From: Cellulomonas endophytica
Lineage (GTDB): Bacteria > Actinomycetota > Actinomycetes > Actinomycetales > Cellulomonadaceae
DNA length: 49,210 nt
NCBI RefSeq assembly: GCF_004123805.1
Contig: NZ_RWJX01000028.1
Location: 1-49,210, forward strand
Reading direction: 5' to 3'
Shown in pieces: positions 8,248 through 17,010 of the stretch. The translations under genes and the position numbers were made by a program. The notes under the pieces are model-generated. The model worked only from the letters and a program-made list of their open reading frames with translations, had not been told where the DNA came from and did no database searches. How positions within the stretch are numbered: the first letter of the stretch is position 1; each line of letters opens with the position of its first letter.

Positions 8248-9383
8248 GCGCTCACCGCCTCCCACCACTGCCGGGCGACCGCGTCCGGGTCGCAGAGGAC
8301 CGAGAGCTCCGCCTGCGCCGCGGCTCCGAGACGGGCGAGCGCGGCGCGGTCGTCGTCGGCTCGCCGCAGCCCCGCCGCCACGCCCTCGACCTCGGGGTCG
8401 GGGGCGTGCAGGCCGGTGCGGCCGTCCCGCACGAGCTCGGCGGGCCCGCCGCCGACGACGAGCGCCGGCACCCCGAGCAGCGCGGCCTCGGCGACCGTGC
8501 GCCCGAAGGCCTCGCCGGTCGCGGCGCTGACGAGCAGGTCCGAGGCGGCGATCCGCTCGAGCACGCGGTCGTGGGGCAGACGCCCCACCAGGTCCGCGTC
8601 GGGCCAGCGCCCGCGCAGCTCCTCCAGGCCCTCCGCACCCCGCAGCGGCGCGCCGACGACCTCGAGGGCCACGTCGCGGCCCTCGTCGAGCAGGCGGCGG
8701 TGCGCCGCGAGCACGACGTCGACCCGCTTCTCGCGGTCGAGCCGCCCGACGACGAGCGCACGCAGCGGCCCGCCGGCGGCCCGGTCGCCCGACGCGCCGG
8801 CACCCCCGCGGGACCCCGCGGGGATCGCGACGGGCCGCGGGACGACCCGGACGCGGCGGTGGGGGAAGCGCCCGACGTGCTCGAGGGCGGTGCGGCTGAC
8901 GCTGACGCTCCGGCCGGCCGCGTACGTCGCGGCGGACTGGACCGCCGCGCCCGCGGGCGTGAAGGGGCCGTCGTGCAGGTCGAGCACGACCCCCTGGCCG
9001 CGCAGGCGCCCGGCGAGGGCGAGGGGCAGGTGCAGCCACATGCTGAAGCTCACCACCGGCCCGCGGCCCCACAGCGGGAGGCCGGCGAGCGCGGCCGCGC
9101 CGAGGAGCATCGCGCCGGGCGTGCCGGCCGCGCCGACCTCCGTCCCGAGGCCGGTCAGCCGCAGCACGTCGCGGTGGCGCAGGGCGAGGGTGGCGTGGCC
9201 TCGGGCGCGGGCCCGCTCGAGCAGCTCGCCCTCGGGGGCCGCGACCCGGGCGGGGACGGGCACGCCGTCCAGCAGGGTCAGCAGGCTCTCCTCCGCGCCC
9301 CAGCACGCGGTGCTGAGGGACACGACCGTCAGGCGGTCGGGGGTGGTGCCGGTGGCGGGCGGTGTGCCGGTGCGGGGGGTCAC
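8244..9383 (-). CDS. GT4 family glycosyltransferase, first gene of the four-gene operon
   Basis: 379 aa. A GT-B fold is shown by VVSLSTACWGAEESLL near the N-terminus, VDLHDG-like LDLHDGPFT, the VVGRLDREKRVDVVL hinge region and SAATGEAFGRTVAEAALLG with the EX7E motif. The GTG start at 9383 follows AGGAG with a 5-nt spacer, which outweighs a longer upstream open frame of low-complexity Arg/Pro/Ala codons. It heads the run 9383-5082, in which every junction is a 4-bp overlap. Probable retaining glycosyltransferase acting on the EPS lipid intermediate. Confidence 0.82.
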   Translation of the reverse strand: MTPRTGTPPATGTTPDRLTVVSLSTACWGAEESLLTLLDGVPVPARVAAPEGELLERARARGHATLALRHRDVLRLTGLGTEVGAAGTPGAMLLGAAALAGLPLWGRGPVVSFSMWLHLPLALAGRLRGQGVVLDLHDGPFTPAGAAVQSAATYAAGRSVSVSRTALEHVGRFPHRRVRVVPRPVAIPAGSRGGAGASGDRAAGGPLRALVVGRLDREKRVDVVLAAHRRLLDEGRDVALEVVGAPLRGAEGLEELRGRWPDADLVGRLPHDRVLERIAASDLLVSAATGEAFGRTVAEAALLGVPALVVGGGPAELVRDGRTGLHAPDPEVEGVAAGLRRADDDRAALARLGAAAQAELSVLCDPDAVARQWWEAVSA

Positions 9384-9659
9384 CCGGCTCCTCTCGTCGA
9401 ACGCTCCCCCGGCGCCGCCGGGGCGTCGCCGGGACGGTGCCCGGGCGGCGGACCCCGCCGTGCGGGCCGCGGGCACCGGCGGCACCGGCGCGGGGCCGGT
9501 CGTCCGTCGGGTGCTCGGGCCGCGGCGGGGAGGGGGCCTGCGGACCAGGGTCCGCCGGCCCGTCCGGGCTCGGCCACCCTAGCCCAGCGCCCCCGCCGGG
9601 CGGGGCCGACCGGCCGCCGCCGTCCGTGAGCGACGTCACCGGCGCCGCGCGCGCCGGAA

Positions 9660-9692
9660 GGGCCCCGCGAGGGCCCCGCGAGGGCCCCGGGA
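9660..9692. repeat. Three tandem 11-bp GGGCCCCGCGA units
   Basis: Units at 9660-9670, 9671-9681 and 9682-9692 (the last ends GGGA). They lie in the 343-bp gap 9384-9726 between two minus-strand glycosyltransferase genes. Each unit contains GGGCCCC, so the array can fold into alternative hairpins and may attenuate or end transcription from 9727. Nothing else in this gap looks like a gene. Confidence 0.6.
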
Positions 9693-9726
9693 GTGCGCCG
9701 GCGAGGGCCGGGCACCGTCCCCCGGC

Positions 9727-10713
9727 TCAGGTGCCGTGCAGGTGGCGGTACTCCTGGTAGCGCAGCCCCACGGCCCCGGCGACGAGGCCGCCCCCGTACC
9801 AGCACTCGCGCAGCCCCTGCACGGCCGCGACGGCGCCGGACCGGTGCAGGCCCGCCCCGGCGACGGCCGCGACGCCCTCGGCGATCTTGCGCACGCCGCC
9901 GAGGGCGCGGCGCGCGCGGCGACGCGCGGAGGCCCCGTCGCGGACGAGGGTCGTGCTGCGGCTGGTGCCGATGCGGTACGCCCGACGCAGCACCCAGCGC
10001 AGCCGCGCCCGCGAGGCGGGGACGTCCTCGACCATGACGGCCTCGTCGACCCACAGCATCACGGCGCCGCTCCGCTCCATCTCCACGAAGAGCTCGCGGT
10101 CGGAGCCGCCCGTGTGGCGCAGGGACTCGTCGAAGGGGCGCGGGCGGGGGGGCATGGCCGCGCGGCGGACGAGGACGCCGCAGGTGCGGACGTGGTGCCC
10201 GGGCAGCTTCGTCCCCGTGGGGAAGCGGGTGCGCTCGAAGAACCCGCCGTCGGCCATCCACGCGGGCGAGCCCACCGGCAGGTGCGGCACCGACGGGCCG
10301 ATGACGACGTCCGCGCCGGTGAGCCGCAGCTCGTCGACGAGCCGGCGGAGCCAGTCGGGGCGCGGCGCCTCGTCGTCGTCGAGCCAGCCGAGCACCTCGA
10401 CGTCCCCCGCGAGCTCCACGACGCGGTTGCGGGCCAGCGGGATGCCCCGCTCGGCCTCCACGTCGACGACGAGCGGGAACGGCAGCCCGGGGCGCAGCCG
10501 CTCGGCCACGGCCCGGCCCTGCGCGCCCACGGCGTCGTTGTCGACGACGACCACGCGCACGTCGACGTCCAGGCCCGTCACGTCGAGCGCGGCGACCGCG
10601 CGCAGGAGCCTCTCCAGGCCGTGCGGCCGGCCGCAGGTGATGATGCCCAGGGCGATCGTCAGCGGCGGCGGGGACCCGGGTCCCGGTGCGTCGACGGGGT
10701 CGGCGGGGCGCAC
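9727..10713 (-). CDS. GT2 family glycosyltransferase
   Basis: 328 aa. GT-A motifs are LGIITCGRPHGLERLL (about 22-37), VVVVDNDAVG (54-63), LGWLDDDEAPRPDWL (108-122) and HTGGSDRELFVEM, with a membrane-associating C-terminus. The GTG start at 10713 lies 4 bp after the stop of the flippase gene, with GTGAGG just upstream, so the two are co-transcribed and probably coupled. It is a paralog of the enzyme at 5082-6056; both end in a similar Tyr/His-rich tail (YQEYRHLHGT here, YDDYRVVHGR there). It likely adds a sugar in the same repeat unit or a related one. Confidence 0.85.
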   Translation of the reverse strand: MRPADPVDAPGPGSPPPLTIALGIITCGRPHGLERLLRAVAALDVTGLDVDVRVVVVDNDAVGAQGRAVAERLRPGLPFPLVVDVEAERGIPLARNRVVELAGDVEVLGWLDDDEAPRPDWLRRLVDELRLTGADVVIGPSVPHLPVGSPAWMADGGFFERTRFPTGTKLPGHHVRTCGVLVRRAAMPPRPRPFDESLRHTGGSDRELFVEMERSGAVMLWVDEAVMVEDVPASRARLRWVLRRAYRIGTSRSTTLVRDGASARRRARRALGGVRKIAEGVAAVAGAGLHRSGAVAAVQGLRECWYGGGLVAGAVGLRYQEYRHLHGT

Positions 10714-10717
10714 GGCC

Positions 10718-12376
10718 TCACGCGCCCGTCTGCCGGCGGGCGACCTGGCTGCCCACGCCGACGACCGCGGCGAACGTCCGGGGGAACAGCAGGCGCATCG
10801 CGGCGCCGTAGACGGCGAGCGCGAGGACGCTCACCCCGACGAAGGCCACCGCGAGGTGCGCCTCGCCCTCGGCGGGCCGGAAGGGCGTGTAGGCCGCCCA
10901 CCACACGCCGACGGCGAGCACCGTCGAGGCCGCGGGCGGCAGGAGCATGACGACGTAGCGGTCCAGGCCCAGCCCGACGGTGCGGCGCAGGACGTGCGCC
11001 ACGTTGGGCAGCCACGTCGCGTAGGCGGTGACCGTGACGGCGGCGGCGACGCCGACGATGCCGCCGAGCCACAGGCCGACGACGATGCCGACGATCTGCA
11101 GGCAGACGCCGAGGGTGCTCCAGAAGAGGACGAGGCCGGCCTCGCCGCGCGCCGTCGCCAGGGGCGAGAGCAGCATCCGCACGATCATGGGGATGCCGGC
11201 CAGGGCCAGGACCTGCAGGGGGACGACCGCGCCCTGCCACTCGTCGCCGAACGCGACGGAGACGCCGGCCTCCGCGCCGATGACCATCACCCCGAAGAGC
11301 GGGAAGGCCACGACGGCGACGGCCTGCGTCGCGGTGAGGAACCAGGACGTGGTGCGCTCGTCGTCGTCCTGCAGCCGGGCGAAGATCGGCAGGGCCACGC
11401 CGTTGACGACGGAGCCGATCATCTGGATCGGCATCCGCAGGAGCCGGTAGGACAGCGCGTAGAACGCCAGCTGGGCCGGGCTCGTCACGCGCCCGATGAG
11501 GATGTTGTCGACGTTGCCGCCGATGTAGATCATCACCTGCGTGACGAGCATCTTGCTGCTGAAGCTCGCCATGTCCCGCAGGCTGCGCCAGGAGCCGCGC
11601 CAGCTCACGTCCCGCGCGAGCATCACGAGGCCGACGGCGATGACGACGTCGTTGACGAGGATCTGCACGACGAGGGACCAGTACTCCGCGCCCAGCAGCG
11701 CGGCCACGACGCCGGCGACGCCGCCGGCGAGGACGCCCGCCGCCTGCAGCTGCGCGAACTCGCGGAAGCGCAGGTGGCGCCGCACGAGGTTCTCGCGGAC
11801 GAGGGTGATCCCGCGCAGGAAGAGCGCGATGCTCAGCACGCGGAGCACGGCGGTGAGCTCGGGGGTGCCGAAGAAGTCGGCGATGGCCGGGGCCGCGACG
11901 AGCGTGGCGACGGCGAGGGTCGTGCCCATCGCGAAGTTCAGCCAGGCGACGCTCGCGACGTCCGTCGGCCGCAGCTCCTTGCGCTGGATGAGGGCGAGCC
12001 CGAAGCCCTGGTCCAGGACCACGACCGCGAACGTCGTGTAGAGGGTGGCCATCGAGAAGATGCCGAAGTTCTCCGGGCCGATGAGGCGGGCCAGGACGAA
12101 CGTGAAGACGAGCCGCCCCAGCAGGGAGGCGACGGAGGCGAGGAAGTTCCACTTCACCGAGGAGAGGGCGTGGGACTTCAGGTCGCCCTCGGGGCCGCGG
12201 TCGACGTCGTCGGCCGCGGCGGGCCCGGCCGGGGCGGCGGGCTCGGCCGGGGCGACGGGAGCGGCCGTGCCGGGGGTCGCCGCGAGGAGGTCGCCGCCGT
12301 CGGGGCGGTCCTCGGGGTCGCTGGTCACGTCGCGCGCCTCTGCTGCACCACGTGCACCCGTCCGGTGCGAAGGCAT
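10718..12376 (-). CDS. Wzx-type polysaccharide flippase (MOP superfamily, PST family)
   Basis: 552 aa. An Ala/Pro-rich N-terminal extension of about 60 residues precedes a long membrane region with roughly 12-14 hydrophobic helices and the WzxC-like signature VKWNFLASVASLLGRLVFTF and GPENFGIFSMATLY. Such proteins flip undecaprenyl-linked oligosaccharide repeat units to the outer face of the membrane. The ATG at 12376 sits exactly 6 nt after a TACCCT -10 hexamer, so a leaderless mRNA is likely. A GTG at 12328 with AGAGG upstream is an alternative that removes 16 residues. It forms an operon with the GT2 at 9727. Its presence implies Wzx/Wzy-type export for at least one polymer made by this locus. 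Confidence 0.88.
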   Translation of the reverse strand: MPSHRTGARGAAEARDVTSDPEDRPDGGDLLAATPGTAAPVAPAEPAAPAGPAAADDVDRGPEGDLKSHALSSVKWNFLASVASLLGRLVFTFVLARLIGPENFGIFSMATLYTTFAVVVLDQGFGLALIQRKELRPTDVASVAWLNFAMGTTLAVATLVAAPAIADFFGTPELTAVLRVLSIALFLRGITLVRENLVRRHLRFREFAQLQAAGVLAGGVAGVVAALLGAEYWSLVVQILVNDVVIAVGLVMLARDVSWRGSWRSLRDMASFSSKMLVTQVMIYIGGNVDNILIGRVTSPAQLAFYALSYRLLRMPIQMIGSVVNGVALPIFARLQDDDERTTSWFLTATQAVAVVAFPLFGVMVIGAEAGVSVAFGDEWQGAVVPLQVLALAGIPMIVRMLLSPLATARGEAGLVLFWSTLGVCLQIVGIVVGLWLGGIVGVAAAVTVTAYATWLPNVAHVLRRTVGLGLDRYVVMLLPPAASTVLAVGVWWAAYTPFRPAEGEAHLAVAFVGVSVLALAVYGAAMRLLFPRTFAAVVGVGSQVARRQTGA

Positions 12377-12382
12377 GCCGCC

Positions 12383-12388
12383 AGGGTA
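12383..12388 (-). promoter_or_regulatory. Leaderless promoter -10 (TACCCT) for the flippase gene
   Basis: TACCCT on the minus strand matches TANNNT and ends 6 nt before the ATG at 12376, placing transcription start at or next to the A of the start codon. No clear -35 is visible. Confidence 0.5.
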
Positions 12389-12509
12389 CGGGCGGCCCTT
12401 CGCGCACCCCCGGCCCGGAGGGGTCCGGGCGCTGTGACCCTCACCTCGCGCTGACCAGGGCGTCCGCCGGCCGCGCGCCGCCGTGGGGGCGACGCCGCTG
12501 GTCAGGGCG

Positions 12510-12615
12510 TTCACCCGGGCGCCGGAGGGTGAAGTCCCGCGGTGTCACCCGCGCGCGTGGCGGACCGGGTGAACTCCGCCGTCCCGGCGCGACGGACGGG
12601 GCCGCGCCCTACGCT
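12510..12615 (+). promoter_or_regulatory. Operator cluster (TTCACCC and two GGGTGAA) plus TACGCT -10 for the gene at 12700
   Basis: TTCACCC (12510-12516) and GGGTGAA (12527-12533) form an inverted repeat with a 10-nt spacer. A further TCACCC (12545-12550) and GGGTGAA (12567-12573) follow. TACGCT (12610-12615) is a good -10 with start near 12622. The second GGGTGAA would sit at about -50, a usual activator position. This is the densest motif cluster in the 323-bp divergent spacer 12377-12699. Confidence 0.45.
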
Positions 12616-12699
12616 GGGTCCGAATTGCCCGGATGGCCGGCTGCGCGACGCGCCCGTCCCCGGGCCGCCCGGCCATCGTCACGGGAGGGGACCGTCGCC

Positions 12700-13770
12700 G
12701 TGAGCCCGCATCTGCGCGTCGCGCTGCTGAACAACTACTCCATGCGGTACGCGCTGCGGAAGTACGAGCGCGGCATCTACCCGGGGCAGCACCTGTGGGG
12801 GCACCCCCTGCACGGCTCCCCGCGGCAGACGGCGTGGACCATCCCGCGGTGGTCCATCGCCGCGCACCTGACGAACGCCCCTCCCGGGGCCGAGTTCCTC
12901 CGCAAGGCCGTCATGCGGACCCTCGGGGACGTGGCGGCCGCCGCGTGGGTGCTGCTGCACCTCGCCGAGGTCGACGTCGTCTACGCGGCCGACGGCGGCA
13001 GCTTCGCGGCGCTCGCGGCGCTGCGGCGGCTCCACCTGTTCCCGCGGCCCGTCGTCGCGATCGTCCACCACGTCCCCACCTCGCGGTGGCAGCGGTGGAC
13101 CCTGCGGGGCCTCGACGGGTGCGTCTTCCTCTCGGAGCACGTCCGCGAGCGCTGCGCCGCGTTCCTGCCGGCCGCGCAGCCGCAGGTCACGCTGCCCTGG
13201 GGTCCCGACCTGCACTCGCGCATCTACGCCGAGACGGCGCCGCACGCCGAGCGGGTCGACTTCGTCTCCGCGGGCAAGACGAACCGCGACTACCGGGCGC
13301 TGCGGGCGGTGGCCCGCCGCGACCGCCTCACGGGCTACATCTTCGAGGCGTCCACCACCACCGCCTTCCGGGACGGCGAGGAGACGCGCACGGAGTACTC
13401 GCCGCCCTACCCGGAGATCGTCGCGCGCGTGAAGTCCGCCGCGGCCGTCGTCGTCCCGCTGCGCCGGGGCGAGGTCCTCGCCGGCATGACGGAGGTGGCG
13501 GACGCGATCGCCGCGGACGTGCCCGTGGTGACGACGGCCTCCGTCGCGTTCCCCTACGACCTCGAGGCCGTGCGGGCGGGGGTCGTCGTGCCGCCCGGGG
13601 ACGAGGACGCGCTCTCGGAGGCGCTGGCCCGCTGCCGCCGGGGCGAGGCCGGCACGGCGAAGCACCTGGAGCCCGACTACAACATGGAGCGGTTCTCCAC
13701 GGGGCTCGACGCGTTCCTCACCTCCGTGGCCGACCGCACGGCGGCGCCCGCGCTGACGACCACCGCCTGA
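12700..13770 (+). CDS. GT4-like glycosyltransferase
   Basis: 356 aa. The N-terminus VALLNNYSMRYALRKYERG mirrors the VAVANEYNLRDNVGRFREG opening of the enzyme at 6053-7108, so the two belong to one subfamily. Further motifs are EVDVVYAADGGSFA, VVAIVHHVPTS, LPWGPDLHSR, FVSAGKTNRDY and a C-terminal VVPLRRGEVLAGMTEVADAIAADVP region that occupies the donor-sugar site. The GTG at 12700 follows GGGAGGGG with a 9-nt spacer. It is monocistronic on the plus strand, convergent with the third GH26-like gene, with a strong shared terminator. It probably adds a sugar to the EPS repeat unit. Confidence 0.75.
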   Translation: MSPHLRVALLNNYSMRYALRKYERGIYPGQHLWGHPLHGSPRQTAWTIPRWSIAAHLTNAPPGAEFLRKAVMRTLGDVAAAAWVLLHLAEVDVVYAADGGSFAALAALRRLHLFPRPVVAIVHHVPTSRWQRWTLRGLDGCVFLSEHVRERCAAFLPAAQPQVTLPWGPDLHSRIYAETAPHAERVDFVSAGKTNRDYRALRAVARRDRLTGYIFEASTTTAFRDGEETRTEYSPPYPEIVARVKSAAAVVVPLRRGEVLAGMTEVADAIAADVPVVTTASVAFPYDLEAVRAGVVVPPGDEDALSEALARCRRGEAGTAKHLEPDYNMERFSTGLDAFLTSVADRTAAPALTTTA

Positions 13771-13802
13771 CCGGGCGGACCGCCCGACCGGCGGCACGGG
13801 CC

Positions 13803-13855
13803 GCGCACGCGGCAGCGCCCCCACCGCCGAGCGGTGGGGGCGCTGCCGTGCGCGG
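13803..13855. terminator. Bidirectional hairpin terminator
   Basis: A stem of about 23 bp with one mismatch (13805-13827 with 13831-13853) and a very short loop lies between the convergent genes ending at 13770 (plus) and 13868 (minus). Confidence 0.85.
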
Positions 13856-13867
13856 GCCCGGGCGGGG

Positions 13868-15247
13868 TCAGCGCGTGAAGGTCACCTGCGAGTACTTCGA
13901 CCCGAGGGCCGTGGCGTACTTCACCGTGATCGTGTGCTGGCCGGGGGCGAGCGCCGTGACGTCGAAGGCGTTGGCCGCCGTCGCCGTGCCGCCCGCGAGG
14001 TCCCAGGGCGCGGTCTTCTCCGTCGAGTACGGCGTCCGCTGCATCTGCGGGTCGTCGACGTACCAGGTGATCTGGAGCGGCGTGAAGTCCGGCGTGGCGA
14101 AGACGTACACCTTGCCGGTCAGGGTGGAGCCGTCGAGGACGACGCCGTTCGCGCGGTTCGCGGTGGTGCTGACCTTGACCAGCGCCGTCATCGGGTCGAC
14201 CGGCACGGTCCCGGGCGGGCACTCCTCGGCCGTGGAGGGGCCGGTCGGGGTCGTGGGCTCCGGGTCCGGCAGGAACCGCGCCTTGTACGCCTCGCGGGCC
14301 AGGGGGAACGGCCCGCCGGTGATGGTGTGCACCTCGCAGGAGTTCGGGTTCCGGTCGAAGTAGCTCTCGTAGTAGTAGTCGTGCGCGTCGATCCAGGCGT
14401 CGAGCTGGTTGATGAAGTAGACGTCGTCACCGCCGCCGTGGCCGTCGCAGCGCTGGGCCAGGCCCCACTCCGCGATGGAGTTCTTCTTGCCGTGGGCCTT
14501 CGCGAAGTCCGTGCTCCACTCGAGCCCGCCCTTCATCGTGACGAACTGCGCCCACCGCTCGGCGGACTGCTCGGGCGCCAGGCCCCAGTTCTGGTCGTAC
14601 AGGCTCATGCCGATGAGGTCGACGTACGCGTCGCCGGGGTAGGCGCTGGCGTTGTCCCACCCGGTGGGGCCGCCGACGTTCGGCGCCCACTCGAAGAGGA
14701 AGGCCTGGCCGGGCACGGAGCGCATCGCCGTGACGATCTTGCGCCAGTACTCCGTGTACGCGACCGGGTCCTTGAGCGCCGACCAGCGGAACCAGTCGCC
14801 GTTCATCTCCCAGCCGATGCGGACGACCGCGTTCGACTGCCGGGCGTTGACGAGGTTCGTGGCGATCTTCTTCCAGTAGGCGTCGTACGCGCCGGTGGCG
14901 CCCTTCTGGATCGTCGTCGTGGTGTCGGCGGGCAGCATCGGCGCGGCGAGGGCGATCTGGTAGCCCTTGCCGTTCCAGCCGTTCATGACCCACGGGTCCG
15001 TCAGGGAGGTCCACGACGTGGAGTCGAGGAAGTCCGTGGCGATCCCGGCCTTCGCGCCGCGCCAGGTCTCGAAGGCGGCGAGCTTGGTGAGGTCCCGGGC
15101 GCCGACGTAGACGCCGGACCGGGTGTCGGGGTCGACGGCCGCGGTGGCCGAGGTGGTGGTGGCGAGCACGCCGCCGACCGCGAGCACGGCGGCGAGCGCC
15201 GTGCTGAGGCCGCGGCGCAGGCGCCGTGCGGGGGTGGTGGTGTCCAC
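13868..15247 (-). CDS. Secreted GH26-like glycosidase with C-terminal beta domain (paralog 3)
   Basis: 459 aa. Signal peptide (about 1-37, cleavage near TSATAA) followed by a GH26-like domain (about 43-335). The likely acid/base is Glu147 in IGWEMNG and the nucleophile Glu260 in IAEWGLA. After a short Pro/Thr linker comes a C-terminal beta domain (about 360-459) with ITWYVDDPQ and GQHTITVKY, related to the Ig-like domain of paralogs 1 and 2 but more divergent. The GTG at 15247 follows TGGAG with a 7-nt spacer. A CGGGTGACCCG palindrome lies about 125 bp upstream. It is probably an extracellular polysaccharide hydrolase; the order of domains and the secretion signal are visible, the substrate is not. 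Confidence 0.82.
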   Translation of the reverse strand: MDTTTPARRLRRGLSTALAAVLAVGGVLATTTSATAAVDPDTRSGVYVGARDLTKLAAFETWRGAKAGIATDFLDSTSWTSLTDPWVMNGWNGKGYQIALAAPMLPADTTTTIQKGATGAYDAYWKKIATNLVNARQSNAVVRIGWEMNGDWFRWSALKDPVAYTEYWRKIVTAMRSVPGQAFLFEWAPNVGGPTGWDNASAYPGDAYVDLIGMSLYDQNWGLAPEQSAERWAQFVTMKGGLEWSTDFAKAHGKKNSIAEWGLAQRCDGHGGGDDVYFINQLDAWIDAHDYYYESYFDRNPNSCEVHTITGGPFPLAREAYKARFLPDPEPTTPTGPSTAEECPPGTVPVDPMTALVKVSTTANRANGVVLDGSTLTGKVYVFATPDFTPLQITWYVDDPQMQRTPYSTEKTAPWDLAGGTATAANAFDVTALAPGQHTITVKYATALGSKYSQVTFTR

Positions 15248-15455
15248 GGGAGGCTCCAGGTGGGGGGCGGTTGGCCGGCCGCCCCCTCCCCACGTCCCGA
15301 GGCGGGGGCGACCCTGATGCCCCCTCGTCGTCCCGGCCCGTCGGGCGCTTGACCGGGGGCGGGGTCGATCGGGTGACCCGAACCCCTCAGTTCCCGCTCC
15401 CGGGGGTCGGAAGTCCCCTCCCGGTCCGCCAGACGGGGCACGGCCCCTCCGGCGC

Positions 15456-15461
15456 TACGGT
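15456..15461 (+). promoter_or_regulatory. Leaderless promoter -10 (TACGGT) for the HIT gene
   Basis: TACGGT matches TANNNT and is followed by exactly 6 nt before the ATG at 15468. There is no Shine-Dalgarno sequence, consistent with a leaderless transcript. Confidence 0.55.
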
Positions 15462-15467
15462 GGCGCC

Positions 15468-15914
15468 ATGGCCACGCTGTTCACGCGGATCCTCGCCGGG
15501 GAGATCCCCGGCCGCTTCGTCTGGGCGGACGACGAGGTCGTCGCGTTCGCGACCATCGCCCCCATCACCGACGGCCACGTGCTCGTGGTGCCGCGCGCGG
15601 AGGTCGACGCCTTCACCGCCGCGCCCGACGCGCTGCTCGCCCGCCTCACCGCCGTGGCGGCGCGCATCGGCCGCGCGCAGGAGCGGGCGTTCGGTGCGCC
15701 GCGGGCCGCGCTCCTCGTCGCCGGCTTCGAGGTCCCCCACCTGCACCTGCACGTCCTGCCGGCGTGGGACGAGAGCAGCCTGACGTTCGCGAACGCCCGC
15801 CAGGACGTCCCCGCCCCCGAGCTCGACGCCGCGGCCGAGCGGCTGCGCACCGCCCTGCGGGAGGACGGCCACGGGGCCCACGTGCCCGCGGCGCTCGGCT
15901 CCCCGGCCCTGTAG
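15468..15914 (+). CDS. HIT family protein (histidine-triad nucleotide hydrolase)
   Basis: 148 aa, a normal size for a single-domain HIT protein. The N-terminal LFTRILAGEIPGRFVW and the catalytic triad region HLHLHVLP (about residues 97-104) are clear; the second His of HxHxH is the nucleophile in this family. HIT proteins hydrolyse AMP-linked or related phosphoramidate nucleotides in the cytoplasm. The usual ADDEVVAF and HVLVVPR segments are present. It is a single leaderless gene inside the polysaccharide locus and probably not part of the pathway. Confidence 0.9.
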   Translation: MATLFTRILAGEIPGRFVWADDEVVAFATIAPITDGHVLVVPRAEVDAFTAAPDALLARLTAVAARIGRAQERAFGAPRAALLVAGFEVPHLHLHVLPAWDESSLTFANARQDVPAPELDAAAERLRTALREDGHGAHVPAALGSPAL

Positions 15915-15981
15915 CGGGCCCGGGCGGCGCGGAGCCACCCGTGCGGGTGCCGCCGCCCCTGCCGAGGTCCTCCGCGCGGCG

Positions 15982-16989
15982 TCAGACCGTGACGGGGAGC
16001 CCGACGAGGCGGCGCAGCTCGCCGATCTGCTCGTCCCAGCGGGCGGCCTGCACCTTGCGGGCGGTCAGGAGGGTCTCGGGCGCGTCCCGGACGGCGGTCT
16101 CGAGCGCGCGCACGACGGCGTCGGGCTCGTTGTGCGCGTGGTGGGCGTACGGGAAGTACTCCCGCGCGAACGGGAAGTCCGAGCACACGAGGGGGCGGCC
16201 GGCGTACACCGCCTCGTAGGCGGACCGCTGGACGGAGCGCGGCGCGGTGGTCAGCGCGAGCACCACGTCGCACGCCGCGAGCTCGGCCTCGTACGGCTCG
16301 GGCCCGAGGAAGCCCAGGAGCTCGAGGTTGGCGGGCAGGGCGTCGCGCAGGGACGCGGGCGCGGAGCCGCGCTCCCCCGTCATGACGAAGTCGTGGTCCG
16401 GCATCCGCCGGGCGACCTCGGCGACGACGTCGACGGGCTCGTCGACGTCGAAGACCGCCGGCACGAGCACGCGCGTGCGCGCCCCCGGGCGGGGCTCCCA
16501 CACGGGCGGCAGGCTCTCGGGCGGGCCCTCGTGGACGATCGTCGCCCGGCCGCCCCAGCCCTCGACGACGCGCACGTACTCGGGGTTGTTCACGAGGACG
16601 ACGAGGGCCGCCCGCGCGAGCCGGCGCGTGACGGGCACGGCCCGCCGCCCGCCGGCGTTGTCCTTGTCCCCGAAGGAGCCGGGGTGGTTGTCGAGCACGA
16701 AGCGCGCGCCGAGCAGCCGGGAGACGGCCGCGACGAGGACCCCCGGCAGCGCCGGCGGGTTGGTGACGAGGACGACGTCGGGACGGCGCCGGACGAGCTC
16801 GCGCACGGTGACGAGGACGCTGAGCGAGCGCTGCACCGTGACGTGGAGGCGCTTCACGCGCACGACGGGACGGATGTGGAGGGCGTCGGCGCCCAGCGCG
16901 GACGAGATCTCCCGGACGCGCCCGCCGTGCCGGTGCCAGGTGACGTACAGGAGCTTCGGGGTCGGGCGCGGCTGCTCGCGTCGGGTCAT
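15982..16989 (-). CDS. GT4-type glycosyltransferase
   Basis: 335 aa. LLYVTWHRHGGRVREIS opens a GT-B N-domain, with VVLVTNPPALPGVLVA, RFVLDNHPGSF and LVNNPEYVRVVEGWGG. The C-domain has VLVPAVFDVDEPVDVV, LELLGFLGPEPYEAELAACD and APRSVQRSAYEAVYAGRPLV, the donor-binding helix with its Glu. The ATG at 16989 lies 21 bp after the stop of the GT2-GtrA gene; CACAAT 6 nt upstream of it could also give a separate leaderless mRNA. A weak CACCC/GGGTG hairpin (15936-15949) separates its 3' end from the convergent HIT gene. Probably a cytoplasmic sugar transferase of the surface-glycan pathway. Confidence 0.78.
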   Translation of the reverse strand: MTRREQPRPTPKLLYVTWHRHGGRVREISSALGADALHIRPVVRVKRLHVTVQRSLSVLVTVRELVRRRPDVVLVTNPPALPGVLVAAVSRLLGARFVLDNHPGSFGDKDNAGGRRAVPVTRRLARAALVVLVNNPEYVRVVEGWGGRATIVHEGPPESLPPVWEPRPGARTRVLVPAVFDVDEPVDVVAEVARRMPDHDFVMTGERGSAPASLRDALPANLELLGFLGPEPYEAELAACDVVLALTTAPRSVQRSAYEAVYAGRPLVCSDFPFAREYFPYAHHAHNEPDAVVRALETAVRDAPETLLTARKVQAARWDEQIGELRRLVGLPVTV

Positions 16990-17010
16990 GCCCGAATTGT
17001 GCGGGTTCGG

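Noticed and set aside
5082..9383. Longer glycosyltransferase frames using upstream in-frame starts
   Set aside because: The extra N-terminal sequence is Arg/Gly/Ala low complexity read from the neighbouring gene in another frame. The 4-bp overlaps and, at 9383, the AGGAG sequence give better starts.
9660..9692. Possible mobile-element end or CRISPR repeat
   Set aside because: Only three contiguous 11-bp units, no flanking inverted repeat, no transposase and no spacers.
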